Assembly (NCBI GenBank): GCA_043747595.1
Contig: JAYTOX010000035.1
Location: 1 to 55,267, forward strand
From: JADKIH01 sp043747595
GTDB lineage: Bacteria; Bacteroidota; Bacteroidia; AKYH767-A; 2013-40CM-41-45
Direction: 5' to 3'
DNA: 55,267 nt
Each line of letters starts with the position of its first letter. The stretch's first letter is position 1. The notes below the pieces were generated by a model, which did not search any database, was not told the DNA's origin, and saw only the letters and a list, made by a program, of their open reading frames with translations. Position numbers and translations under genes: made by a program. Below are positions 8,548-18,800 of this stretch, one piece after another.

Positions 8548-9402
8548 TTAATTGTAGAGCGTACCTGTATTCACTACCGGACTCACATTTTTATCGCCAC
8601 AAAGAACAACCAATAAATTGCTTACCATTGCTGCTTTGCGTTCTTCGTCTAATGTTACAATGTTTTTTTCAGAAAGCTTCTCTAACGCCATCTCAACCAT
8701 TCCTACCGCACCTTCTACAATTTGCTTTCTTGCGGCAACAACTGCAGTTGCTTGTTGTCGTTGTAACATGGCACTCGCAATTTCCGGCGCGTATGCTAAA
8801 TGACTTATTCTTGCTTCTTGAACATTGATTCCTGCATTTGATAAACGTTCGTTCAACTCTTTTGTAAGTAACTCATGTACTTTATCTGCAGCTCCTCGCA
8901 ATGTAATCTCTGCTTCATTATCTTCCAGATTATCGTATGAAAAAGATCCGGCTAAATGACGTACTGCTGCTTCACTCTGAATATTTACGTAAACGGTATA
9001 ATCGTTCACTTCAAAGCAAGCCTTTGCTGTATCGCTTACTTGCCAAACAATTACTGCTGCAATCTCTATCGGATTTCCCAACTTGTCGTTTACTTTCAGC
9101 ATTTGTCCATTCAAATTTCGAGAGCGTAATGAAATGCTTTTCTTCTGTGTCAACGGATTTACCCAAAAGAATCCATTTTCTTTAATTGTTCCTACATAGC
9201 GTCCAAAGAAAATTAATACTCGTGCTTCATTTGGATCTATAATCATAAAGCCGGGAATGATAGTCATCACTGTGAAACCGCAAATCAATATTCCCGGAAT
9301 GAATTCTTGATTGAGCGATATAAATAATCCCGCAAAAGTTATTAGCATCAGTATTATCATTGAAAATCCTGAAGACGCTTTAAATTGTTTTTCTTGTACC
9401 AT
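8548..9402 (-). CDS. SPFH/band-7 domain membrane protein
   Basis: Two hydrophobic segments near residues 13-50 anchor the 284-residue protein in the inner membrane. They are followed by an SPFH (stomatin/prohibitin) domain with IIDPNEARVLIFFGRYVGTI, a KSISLRSRNLNG stretch, and the typical LTKELNERLSNAGINVQEARISHLAYAPEIASAMLQRQQA region. The last part is a coiled coil leading to a C-terminal tail. SPFH proteins form membrane microdomain scaffolds. Its specific role here is not evident. The start ATG at 9402 follows a good promoter, and the small ribbon-helix-helix gene lies directly downstream. Confidence 0.93.
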   Translation of the reverse strand: MVQEKQFKASSGFSMIILMLITFAGLFISLNQEFIPGILICGFTVMTIIPGFMIIDPNEARVLIFFGRYVGTIKENGFFWVNPLTQKKSISLRSRNLNGQMLKVNDKLGNPIEIAAVIVWQVSDTAKACFEVNDYTVYVNIQSEAAVRHLAGSFSYDNLEDNEAEITLRGAADKVHELLTKELNERLSNAGINVQEARISHLAYAPEIASAMLQRQQATAVVAARKQIVEGAVGMVEMALEKLSEKNIVTLDEERKAAMVSNLLVVLCGDKNVSPVVNTGTLYN

Positions 9403-9427
9403 GGTAGTTGATATTAAAATGATATCA

Positions 9428-9459
9428 CAAAGGTATCAACCTTTTTTTTGAAATGTCAA
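9428..9459 (-). promoter_or_regulatory. Promoter of the SPFH/ribbon-helix-helix operon
   Basis: On the minus strand TTG (9457-9459), 21 bases, then a consensus TACCTTTG (9428-9435), 25 bases before the ATG at 9402. Confidence 0.6.
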
Positions 9460-9519
9460 GTATTTTAAGAAATATATTTTTTCCGACTTCTATTATTTAA
9501 ATTCACCTAAATTTACCGT

Positions 9520-10435
<916 letters not shown>

Positions 10436-10455
<20 letters not shown>

Positions 10456-10624
10456 ATACATCCAAGATTACATCGCTGTAAGTTGCAAACGAGGCTACAC
10501 ACCAAACTTTTAACAAGCGTCTTTCGTCTCTTTTCAATAATCCTAGTGCTTTAATTAACTCTTTACGGAAGAGAGATCTATCGAAACTAACTTTCGTGAG
10601 AATTTGTTTTGTGTACTCAAACAT
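10436..10624 (-). CDS. Conserved-looking 62-residue protein of unknown function
   Basis: The product starts MFEYTKQILTKVSFDRSLF and is rich in helix-forming residues (KELIKALGLLKRDERRLLKVW). I recall short Bacteroidota proteins of about this length beginning with a similar YxKxILxKVSFD stretch, which makes a real gene likely, but I cannot name a family or function. No signal peptide or membrane segment is seen. The last 20 bases overlap the end of queG on the other strand. A consensus-like TAGGTTTG at 10695-10702 on the minus strand could be its -7 box, with a leader of about 70 bases. Confidence 0.6.
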
Positions 10625-10809
10625 GAACTGTGAATTGCTATTTATAACCCTAAATTATCACTTTAAAAACGAAATGTCAAGCGATTTATTTACTCAAACC
10701 TACAAAGATTTTAAGAGGCTAATTATCAGTTAAATTGTTTAATGGTTAAAAAAAACGACACTATTCTGATAAACGGTTGATAACTATTTCTACCCTTTCT
10801 ACTCACTTT

Positions 10810-11379
10810 TTACTCGTTCCACCTAAAACTTTCCTGGTCAAAGCCGGCCAAATCTAGGACTCTATCAACAACCGTTGCGGCTAGCGATTCGAAGTCTTTC
10901 GGCTTACTGTAAAAAGATGGAGAGGCAGGACAAACTACGGCGCCGGCTTCTGTTACGGCCTTCATATTGTTAATATGGATTAAACTGTATGGCGTGTCTC
11001 TAACGACCAAAATCAATTTCCTTCTTTCTTTCAGAATTACATCGGCGGCTCGTGTAATTAAATCGTTGCTAATTCCTGTTGCTATACGAGCCATCGTTCC
11101 CATGCTACACGGACAAATAATCATTGTTGTATATTTTGCAGATCCACTTGCAAATGGGGCAAAAAAATCGTCATGCTTATGAATTGTGAATGGGAGATTA
11201 TTGAAATCTTTATTCCCTAATTCGTACTCCCAAACATCTTTTGCATTTCCGGAAAAAACGACCCCTACATTTTCAATTTGATCTTTCAGAAAAACCAACT
11301 TGTCGAACAACACTTTCGCATAGATAGCACCACTGGCTCCTGTTACTGCTACAACAATTTTCTTCTTATTAGTATTCAT
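10810..11379 (-). CDS. ubiX: UbiX-like flavin prenyltransferase
   Basis: A 189-residue flavoprotein that attaches a dimethylallyl group to FMN to make the prenylated cofactor of UbiD-type decarboxylases. It shows the nucleotide-binding opening VVAVTGASGAIYAKVLF (about residues 9-25), the CPCSMGTMARIATGISNDLITRAADVILKE region, and the RDTPYSLIHINNM segment. The order and length fit the UbiX/Pad1 family. No UbiD decarboxylase is present in this window. The ATG at 11379 lies just downstream of a weak TATTTTTA box. It lies 38 bases downstream of the vanZ-like gene on the same strand. Confidence 0.93.
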   Translation of the reverse strand: MNTNKKKIVVAVTGASGAIYAKVLFDKLVFLKDQIENVGVVFSGNAKDVWEYELGNKDFNNLPFTIHKHDDFFAPFASGSAKYTTMIICPCSMGTMARIATGISNDLITRAADVILKERRKLILVVRDTPYSLIHINNMKAVTEAGAVVCPASPSFYSKPKDFESLAATVVDRVLDLAGFDQESFRWNE

Positions 11380-11417
11380 AATCCTTTAACAGAATCGCTA
11401 AAAATATGTTCACTCAA

Positions 11418-11801
11418 TTACTTTTTACTTTTATTGTAATAACGATTAAATAACCATAACCCAATGAAAGCACCAATCGCATTGGCAATTGCATCACGAT
11501 AATCACCGGAGCGTCCTATAAAGATAGTACTTTGAAGGACTTCAACTAAAATTCCGTACAAGATTGCAATAAGTACTCCTTGAAATCTCGCCCTCCTCCG
11601 TAGATTAATTGAAATATTTTGCCGATTGAATGCGGAAATCAATAAAAATGATTCAACACCAAAAAGAAAAAGATGAACTACTTTGTCTGGTCGAAGCCAA
11701 TCCAAAAAGGCTAATCGAGGAAAACTACTTCCTGGGAGTCCACATAAAATAAGAATGAAAATCGACCAATAAATGACCAATTTAAAGTGCTGCCAAAACA
11801 T
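11418..11801 (-). CDS. VanZ family membrane protein
   Basis: A 127-residue protein with about four hydrophobic helices (residues 6-22, 40-58, 73-92 and 104-120). It has the VanZ-like pattern of DKVVHLFLFGVESFLL after the first helix and VEVLQSTIFIGRSGDYRDAIANAIGAFIGL towards the end. The family is named after a teicoplanin-resistance accessory protein, but most members are uncharacterised. It begins two bases after the gcvH stop, so both are read from one transcript. The gcvH-vanZ pair is a familiar Bacteroidota arrangement. Confidence 0.88.
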   Translation of the reverse strand: MFWQHFKLVIYWSIFILILCGLPGSSFPRLAFLDWLRPDKVVHLFLFGVESFLLISAFNRQNISINLRRRARFQGVLIAILYGILVEVLQSTIFIGRSGDYRDAIANAIGAFIGLWLFNRYYNKSKK

Positions 11802-11803
11802 TA

Positions 11804-12190
11804 TTAAACTCCGACGCCGATCATTTTCTTATACTCATCAGCCGACATTAATTCGTTGATTTCTGAACTATTGTTCATCTCCACTTTAATCATCCAGCCG
11901 CTGTTATACGGGTCTTTATTTACAGATTCCGGTTTGGTCACTAAGTTGTTATTGACTTCAGTGATTTTTCCTGATACAGGCATAAACAAATCAGAAACTG
12001 TTTTTACGGCTTCTACTGTTCCAAAAATTGCTTCTTTGTCGAGTATTTCTCCTTCAGTTTCGATTTCAACATAAACAATATCGCCTAATTCACCTTGTGC
12101 AAAATCGGTAACTCCTATTACTGCTATGTTTCCTTCTACACGAACCCATTCGTGATCTTTACTGTATTTTAAATTTTCGGGGAATGTCAT
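11804..12190 (-). CDS. gcvH: Glycine cleavage system H protein
   Basis: The lipoyl carrier that shuttles the aminomethyl group between the P, T and L proteins of glycine cleavage. The 128-residue product opens MTFPENLKYSKDHEWVRVEG and carries the lipoylation site in GTVEAVKTVSD, with the modified lysine at residue 63. The end GWMIKVEM is also typical. The ATG at 12190 is chosen over an in-frame TTG at 12208, because that TTG belongs to the -7 box TACGTTTG. The vanZ-like gene follows after two bases. Confidence 0.97.
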   Translation of the reverse strand: MTFPENLKYSKDHEWVRVEGNIAVIGVTDFAQGELGDIVYVEIETEGEILDKEAIFGTVEAVKTVSDLFMPVSGKITEVNNNLVTKPESVNKDPYNSGWMIKVEMNNSSEINELMSADEYKKMIGVGV

Positions 12191-12205
12191 TTTTATATCT
12201 TTAGG

Positions 12206-12213
12206 CAAACGTA
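12206..12213 (-). promoter_or_regulatory. -7 box of the gcvH-vanZ operon
   Basis: TACGTTTG on the minus strand is a perfect TAnnTTTG match, 15 bases before the ATG at 12190. A TTG at the -33 distance is not seen. Confidence 0.5.
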
Positions 12214-12460
12214 AATATTTTTTTTGAAATTAACGATGAATGGTAATGATCATGTTTCATTTATTCCTTTTAATTTGAAAATTGTTGACTAACTGGCATC
12301 ATTTCTTCAATAATTTTATAAAATTCTCGCCAAATATTTTCTATGATACTTGTTTGTAGGAAAAAGAAGCGTGCTTTTCTTCCTCTTAAACTCATTGAAT
12401 ATTCAGCAATTGTTCATCCTATTCGCCGCATCTTCGAACTATAATTTTAAAACTAAAAAA

Positions 12461-12742
12461 ATGAAAAAGTTATTATTATGGGTAGCCTTATTAGGCTTTG
12501 GATCTGGAACAATGGTAGCTCAAACTCCTGCAGCAGCCCCTGCAAAACAAAAAACTGAAGCTGCTAAACCAACTCCTGCTGTAAAGCCTACTGCCACTAG
12601 TTCAACAGCTGTAGGACTTAAAAAAGATGGTACGCCTGACAAACGATTTAAAAAAGCTAAGCATGTAAAGAAAGATGGTACTCCCGACAAGCGTTTTTCT
12701 GAACATAAAGACAATAAAGCAAAAACACCAGCAACAAAATAA
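12461..12742 (+). CDS. Small secreted basic protein with KKDGTPDKRF repeats
   Basis: From the ATG at 12461 the product has 93 residues: a signal peptide (MKKLLLWVALLGFGSGTMVAQ, cleavage after AQ), an Ala/Pro/Lys/Thr-rich linker, then two copies of KKDGTPDKRF (bases 12620-12649 and 12668-12697) separated by six residues. The mature protein is very basic and probably disordered. I recall similar DGTPDKRF repeats in short Bacteroidota proteins, with no known function. A longer frame from 12350 has no support, because the signal peptide would then be internal. A strong hairpin terminator follows. Confidence 0.8.
   Translation: MKKLLLWVALLGFGSGTMVAQTPAAAPAKQKTEAAKPTPAVKPTATSSTAVGLKKDGTPDKRFKKAKHVKKDGTPDKRFSEHKDNKAKTPATK
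12620..12697 (+). repeat. Two direct repeats coding KKDGTPDKRF
   Basis: Two 30-base units (12620-12649 and 12668-12697) encode identical decapeptides but differ at several third codon positions (acg/act, cct/ccc, aaa/aag, cga/cgt). The peptide is therefore conserved while the DNA has drifted. Confidence 0.85.
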
Positions 12743-12760
12743 TTTCCTTTTTCTTCAAAT

Positions 12761-12797
12761 AAAAAGCGGCACTGAATTAATTTCAATGCCGCTTTTT
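12761..12797. terminator. Bidirectional rho-independent terminator
   Basis: The 11-base arm AAAAAGCGGCA (12761-12771) pairs with TGCCGCTTTTT (12787-12797), and the loop can extend the stem with TGAA/TTCA. T-runs follow the stem on both strands. It can end the small secreted-protein gene on the plus strand and sprA on the minus strand. Confidence 0.9.
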
Positions 12798-12888
12798 TAT
12801 GTTCTATTTTTTATTCTTGCTTTATGCTTTCACTTTAATTTTATTGCTTTCATCTTTTTTATCCATTACTCAACTCACCATTTATTCA

Positions 12889-15800
12889 TTACTGAGCTAA
12901 AGTAAATCTGATAGCAAATCCGGCATTGGTATACGATGTCGGATAACTGGTCGATACAAACGGATTATTTGAATTAAAGTCGTAGAACGCACGTACATTA
13001 AATCGATCGTTCACCGGATAATCGGCCGATATTTTTACGCTTAATGTTTGTGTTCCTGCACTTGGCTGATTCGTCCCCTCTACCACTTTTCGTAAAATTG
13101 TGGTGTTGTTTCTCAAATTGAAATCAACTTTTACGTTTAAGTCGTTGCTGAGTTTTTTCTTGCCTCCACCTGTTCTAAATGGTAATGTAACTTTTTTAAA
13201 TTTATAGCCAAAACCTATAGTGTATTCTATTCCTCTTACTTCTGTAATTTGAATGTTCGAATATGCTAATGTAACTGTGCGGTCGCGTTTAATCTCAAAT
13301 CGTGTTTGTAAACTATTCTTCCACGTCATATCGAATCCAATCAAAGGAGCTAATTGTTCGCTAATAGTTACTTGTTGAATGTCATATTTAGGAATGAAAT
13401 TTCCTCCCGAATCTGTCGCACTAGGATATCCTCCCATTTCTCTGTAAAGTAAGTTTTGTGTAAACGAATTGACACTAAATACTGAACGATAACCGTGAGA
13501 AATTGTTAATGATTGCAAGAAGCTAGAGAAGAATTTAAGTTTCGATAAACCGTCATAAGTCACTCTCCAATTAGGTCTTGGTATTATATTCTTGAAATTT
13601 TTTGTTGATGAATTATCGGGAGTCTTTCCTGCATAAGCCGACAAAAAAGCATACGTCAACACATCTTGCTGTGTCTTTCCATAACCCGATGAGTATGGAG
13701 TTGGAGTAACGCCTCCGGAATTTGGATTGCTCTGCGCAAGTATGCCCGATATTTTCTCAATGTCGTTCACGAAACTGGTGAAGTTTGCATTCGAATAATC
13801 TTTTGCATCGGTTACAAAGTGTGTATTCCATGTTAAGTATGATACTGCAAATGTTCCCGATTCTGTTGGACTGTATGTTTTAAATTGCCCTTCAGATGGT
13901 GTGTATTTAAAGTACTCGTTATGGTTCAATGTGTAATTTCTTGTTCCTGTTAATTCTACTTTTAAACTCTTAATAGGTTCTAACGTGGCTCTAAGATTCA
14001 AGTTCTGAACGGTAGAGGTAGTATAAAACGAATTCAACGATGTATCTGTTGTTAACCAATTATATTTAATCGCATCGGGTCTAATGTCCGTCTGACTACC
14101 CAAAATAAATCCTAATCCAGGAGCATTTGGTCCGTTCAAATAATTCCAGTCTTGACCAATCCATTCTGGTGTACCTTTAAAACCGGGTAGCAAAATACCA
14201 TTCGTCTCTGTGTAACTCACTGTTGCTGTTTTTACCATCATCAATGTTTTCACAAATCCTTTCGCAATTGGTGCAAAAATACTTGGTGTTTTTTGCGTCG
14301 AATCGGCCTTGGTTTTGAGTGTGTCAGACGGTAATTTAATTTTCGGCTTTGGTAAAATAGGTTTCGGTGCCGGCGGACTCAAGATCTTTTTCAAATAAGG
14401 AATCTTCGCGTAAAGTGTGTTGAAGGTTAAGCTGGCATTGTACGTTAAGCTTTGTGAATTGGAAATGGTATTCCCCCATGGATCTTGTCCGTATTTCTGA
14501 TTTGCACTGTCCACTATTACCAGGTTTCTTCCTTGCCAGTTATATTCTCCACCATAACGAACGCTTCCGGAAATGAAATCTGTAATTGGTAATTTATTAA
14601 ATGGAACATTGTATGTAGCAGTTGTACCATGATGATAATCTTTCAATCGTCCCAGATTTTTTAAACTCTGACGAATAGAATCTCGCTCATCTTGAGTATC
14701 TATTCGTCCAATTGGTTCGTCAATCACAGCATTTGCTACAGCATTGAAATCGAGTTTTAACGATTTCGTTAAGTCCCAATTAAACCCATAGCTCCGTTGC
14801 ATTTTGAATGTCTTAACGTATGTAGCCGGAAGTTCAAATAGCAATCCAGTATTATTTCTAAGTTGTGTTTCAGAATAGGTTCGGTCTAATGATGCTCTGA
14901 AATTCAGTGCCGATGGAAGTGGATTAATATTTACGTCTTTAATTAATTTTAACCACGGACTAGAGAGAGTTTTCGATTTCGTTTTTTCAAACGGACTAAT
15001 TGGCTTAGCAGTATTATTGAAATTGTATCCTACTACACCTTGATATGTCTTTGCTAAACTATAAGCAGTGTTGAAATTTCTATTATACATTTCAGTATAT
15101 GCATAACTGAAATTTAAATTCTCTACATCGTAAATGTGTGACTTTACATTCGTCTTCGTTTTCGTTTTACGAATATTTGTAAAGTTTAAACTTTTCTTTT
15201 GTGTGTATTCCGTAACCGTTCTGTTAATCGAATCTTTTAATTCGGTTGTAGGTGCAGCAGCTACTGCTTGTGTATATGGCACATCCGGATCCAAAGGATT
15301 GTATTGCGGCTTAACGAATTCTTCTGAATAACTAAAGTACGCAGGTATTTTTATTCCTGAATTATCGGGTAAAAATTTGCCTAACTCTAACGATGTTGAA
15401 AGGTCGTACGACGTTTTGTCAAATCTATTTCTTTCACTTACTTTTTTCTCGATACTTCCCCATCCTGCTGTACTGTGATAACCAACAATACTCATCGTTC
15501 CAAGATCGGCAAGTTTGGCTGTCATCTTTGCTGTTGCAGCCCAGCCACCTTTTTCATCGAAGTCTGACAAACGTAATTCGTTCACCCAAACTTCTCCACA
15601 AATTTTTGGCCCAGCTCCTGAAGCATCTTTTGGATTCCTGATACCGATCATAATTGATCGTACATTACTTAAATTCGGCGTACCTTTTATGGTGATGGTT
15701 CTATCTCCATCAGAATATTTAAATGGCGTAAGTAAAGTTACCGCACTATTGCGCGCCATCTCTGCATTCCGACTAAGTTTTGCTTCGATTAATTTATCGA

Positions 15801-18800
15801 GTGAAATCTCCATATTATTTGCTTCCGGCCAAATTTCATTGGGATTTGTTGTTGCCGGTGGAGTAATTACTAATGGGAGATCGTACTCGTAATAGTTATC
15901 GTTAAAGTCGCTACCAATCCTTACGAACGCATGCATATCGCCATTCACTAACGCAGTTGAATTCGGATTCGATTCAGCGTGAATAAACATCTTTAATTTT
16001 TTATATGCTCGGAAATCGAATTGTGTATTTCTATATGCTCCACGAGCATCTCCATCTTCTAAATCACAAACTTTTAATGAAAGCGATTGCTCGTTTAATG
16101 TTGCCAGCGCTGGTGCGCTCAAGTCTCGTTCTTTTTCAATTCCCGGAGGTATTACATAGGCAACCGGTGAGCGAGCGCCATTTTCCTCGATACTTACAGA
16201 TGCAATATCAAACGTTGTTGCGCCGGGTACTTCTGGTGTTGGACTATATTCTCCTGGTGTTAAAAGTGATGAGTTGTAACGTCTCCATTCTCCTCTTAAA
16301 AATTCCAGTTTGGCAAAACGACATACTACTGGCTTTGAAAAATTCTTCATATACATTCGAATGAATTCGATTGTTGTCAACTCTGGTGTTCCAATTGTTT
16401 TGCTCGGTGTTTTAACAGGAATTTTAAACTGATACCATTTTATCTGTCCTGTAGTATTGTTTGCGTAATTAACATTCGATGTAATTTCATCTGTAATGTA
16501 ATTTTGACCAACCAACATATTCCCAGGTTTTAAAAGTACTTTGTATTGAAAGTAGTTTTCACCTGTTCTCATGTTGTTATCACGATTAATATCTTCTTGA
16601 TCGGGCTGATTGGTTGCTTGTGATACTGTATTTCCGTTCGATTGAGAATTACCTTCTAATCCATTCCAACGTTTATAACGATCTAATGGAGCAACGTCGT
16701 TCGTGTGATAATCGTCGGCAAGAAAATATTTATAATCATCGGCCGCCGGATCATTCGATGCTTGCTGATATGCAATTGAACCGCTTGTGTATTTTACTGA
16801 AAGTCTATCAAGGTAGGCTTTGAAGTATCGTTGTTCGTTTGTGTTACTCAAACCATCTAACCCGACGTCTTGTTGTGTCCTGCTCGCTGGATCGTTATCA
16901 AATGCATTTACGATTGATTGTATGGTAGGGTAATATCCCCATTGCGATGAATCGACAGTGTAATTATTTGTTCCGGTTGCAGGCAATCCGTTTTCAAAAC
17001 TTTTGTGATTGTCTTTTAAAATATCTTCTGAAAGTGATCCGATGTTAAAATAAAGTTCTCCACCGCTTCCGTCGTTTGGTGAGTTGCTTGCAAATGGATC
17101 CATCATCCAAAATTGAATAAACTCGATATTGTTCGCTTCGAAATCTGTCGTTTCTACTTTACGCATAATTCCTGCCCAGCGTGATTCAGGCGCTACTAAT
17201 GTTCCATCGCCATTCAGACCTTTAGAGTAGGAAGATGGATCTACATCGAAATTATAAGGGCCTCTCTCTGAAGGATAGAAGCCTACGTTCATACACGTAA
17301 TCGTTTGTGGTCCGTATGGATTTGATTTATTCGGAAAAATTTCCGCTTGTGGAACTTCTCTTACGTAGTTGTTACTTTGATCATTCGCATCAACATCTGA
17401 TGGTGTAATACCGCTTTGTGTTCGTTGAAAAAGAGGATCGATATAATACCACGATATTTTTGCTCTGTTCTTTCCTGATACCAATGAGTCTTGAACAATT
17501 GCAGCTGCATCCGATTCCGGAAACATAGCAGGATCTGTTTGTCCTTCGGGAATGCTCGACATATACCAAAAGCCGGGAGTTTTCATATCGAGTGGCGTTA
17601 CTGCTCCTTCAAAATCGTCGACATAAGATGTACCTGACGAACCAATGGCGCTTGAATGGCCGGGTATCAATTGCGCAAATTCTCCGCTGAATGTTAATGT
17701 GCTTACTTCTCTCGTGCTATAGAATGGTAACTTATCTAATAACTTCGTCAGAAATCGTGATTCATGTCGGTAATTTCCATCAACCCCCCAAACAGTATTC
17801 GATACCGGCTCATCACCAATATTTACTTTTTGTGTAAGTGGTCTTTCATACAAATGAAGTAACGTACCACCAATCATAAGGTCTTTGTTGAAGTTATATT
17901 CTAATCGTGTACCTAACATCGTTTTTGTTTGTAAACTGAAAAGTGAATTGCTTTCCAGTTTAATATCTAACGGTGTATTCGATTTCAAATAACTTTCATT
18001 CAATATTTTTACTCGACCTAATGTATAGTCAACGGTGTAGTCAACATTTTCAACCAATGCTACTCCTCCTGCAGAAACTTTCACAGATCCCTGTGGAATG
18101 TTAACTGCATTCAGTGGAATTTCTGATCCGGAAGAGGACTGATATGTTCCTCTCATACTGAATTTGTTTTTCTCCGGTTGTTGTTGTGCTGCTGTTTTTG
18201 TGGAATCGTACAGTGAGTAATAAGCGTATTTGTCTGCTAAGTTGGGAAGTGATGGACTACAATTTAAAAATTGATTAGCTAAATAACTTCCGAATGGCTC
18301 GCGTACAGGAAAAATAATTCGGCCTGTTTGCGGATTGATTGTAATTCCCGGTACAAAATCGAAAACTCCATCTGGTTGTGGATCACGATTGGTATTTAAA
18401 TCATCTAGATTTAAAAGTTTAATTAATGGAACTCCTTTTACAGCTTGGCAACCATCGCTGATATAATTTATGTTTCCTCCAATGCGATCGTCTTGATACA
18501 AGATATCTAATCTGAATTTTTCTTGTGAAATGTTGAAGCCGCCTAATGAATAAATGTTCTTCATCATTAAATCCCACGTATAAACTTTCGGACTAAAATT
18601 TGAACTGTGAATTAACTTTACAAATAATGCTTGCGTACCGGATACGTTTCCATTACTCGCACTTGTTAATTCTCCAACACGATATGGTATTCCATTCACT
18701 GTATATTCAAATGATACGGCTAATACTTCACTCGGTTTTAATTTTGTGTTCAGGGAAATATATCCGAGTCTTGAATTTAGCGTGTACTCTGATGCTTGTA

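Noticed and set aside
8448..8828. Plus-strand open frame opposite the SPFH and ribbon-helix-helix genes
   Set aside because: It is antisense to two genes with clear family features and encodes no recognisable domain.
12350..12460. N-terminal extension of the KKDGTPDKRF protein
   Set aside because: It would place the clear signal peptide in the middle of the protein. The ATG at 12461 is better.
15134..16823. Several plus-strand open frames of 65-125 codons inside sprA
   Set aside because: They are shadows of the sprA coding frame. Their translations are low in recognisable motifs and have no promoter or ribosome-binding signal.
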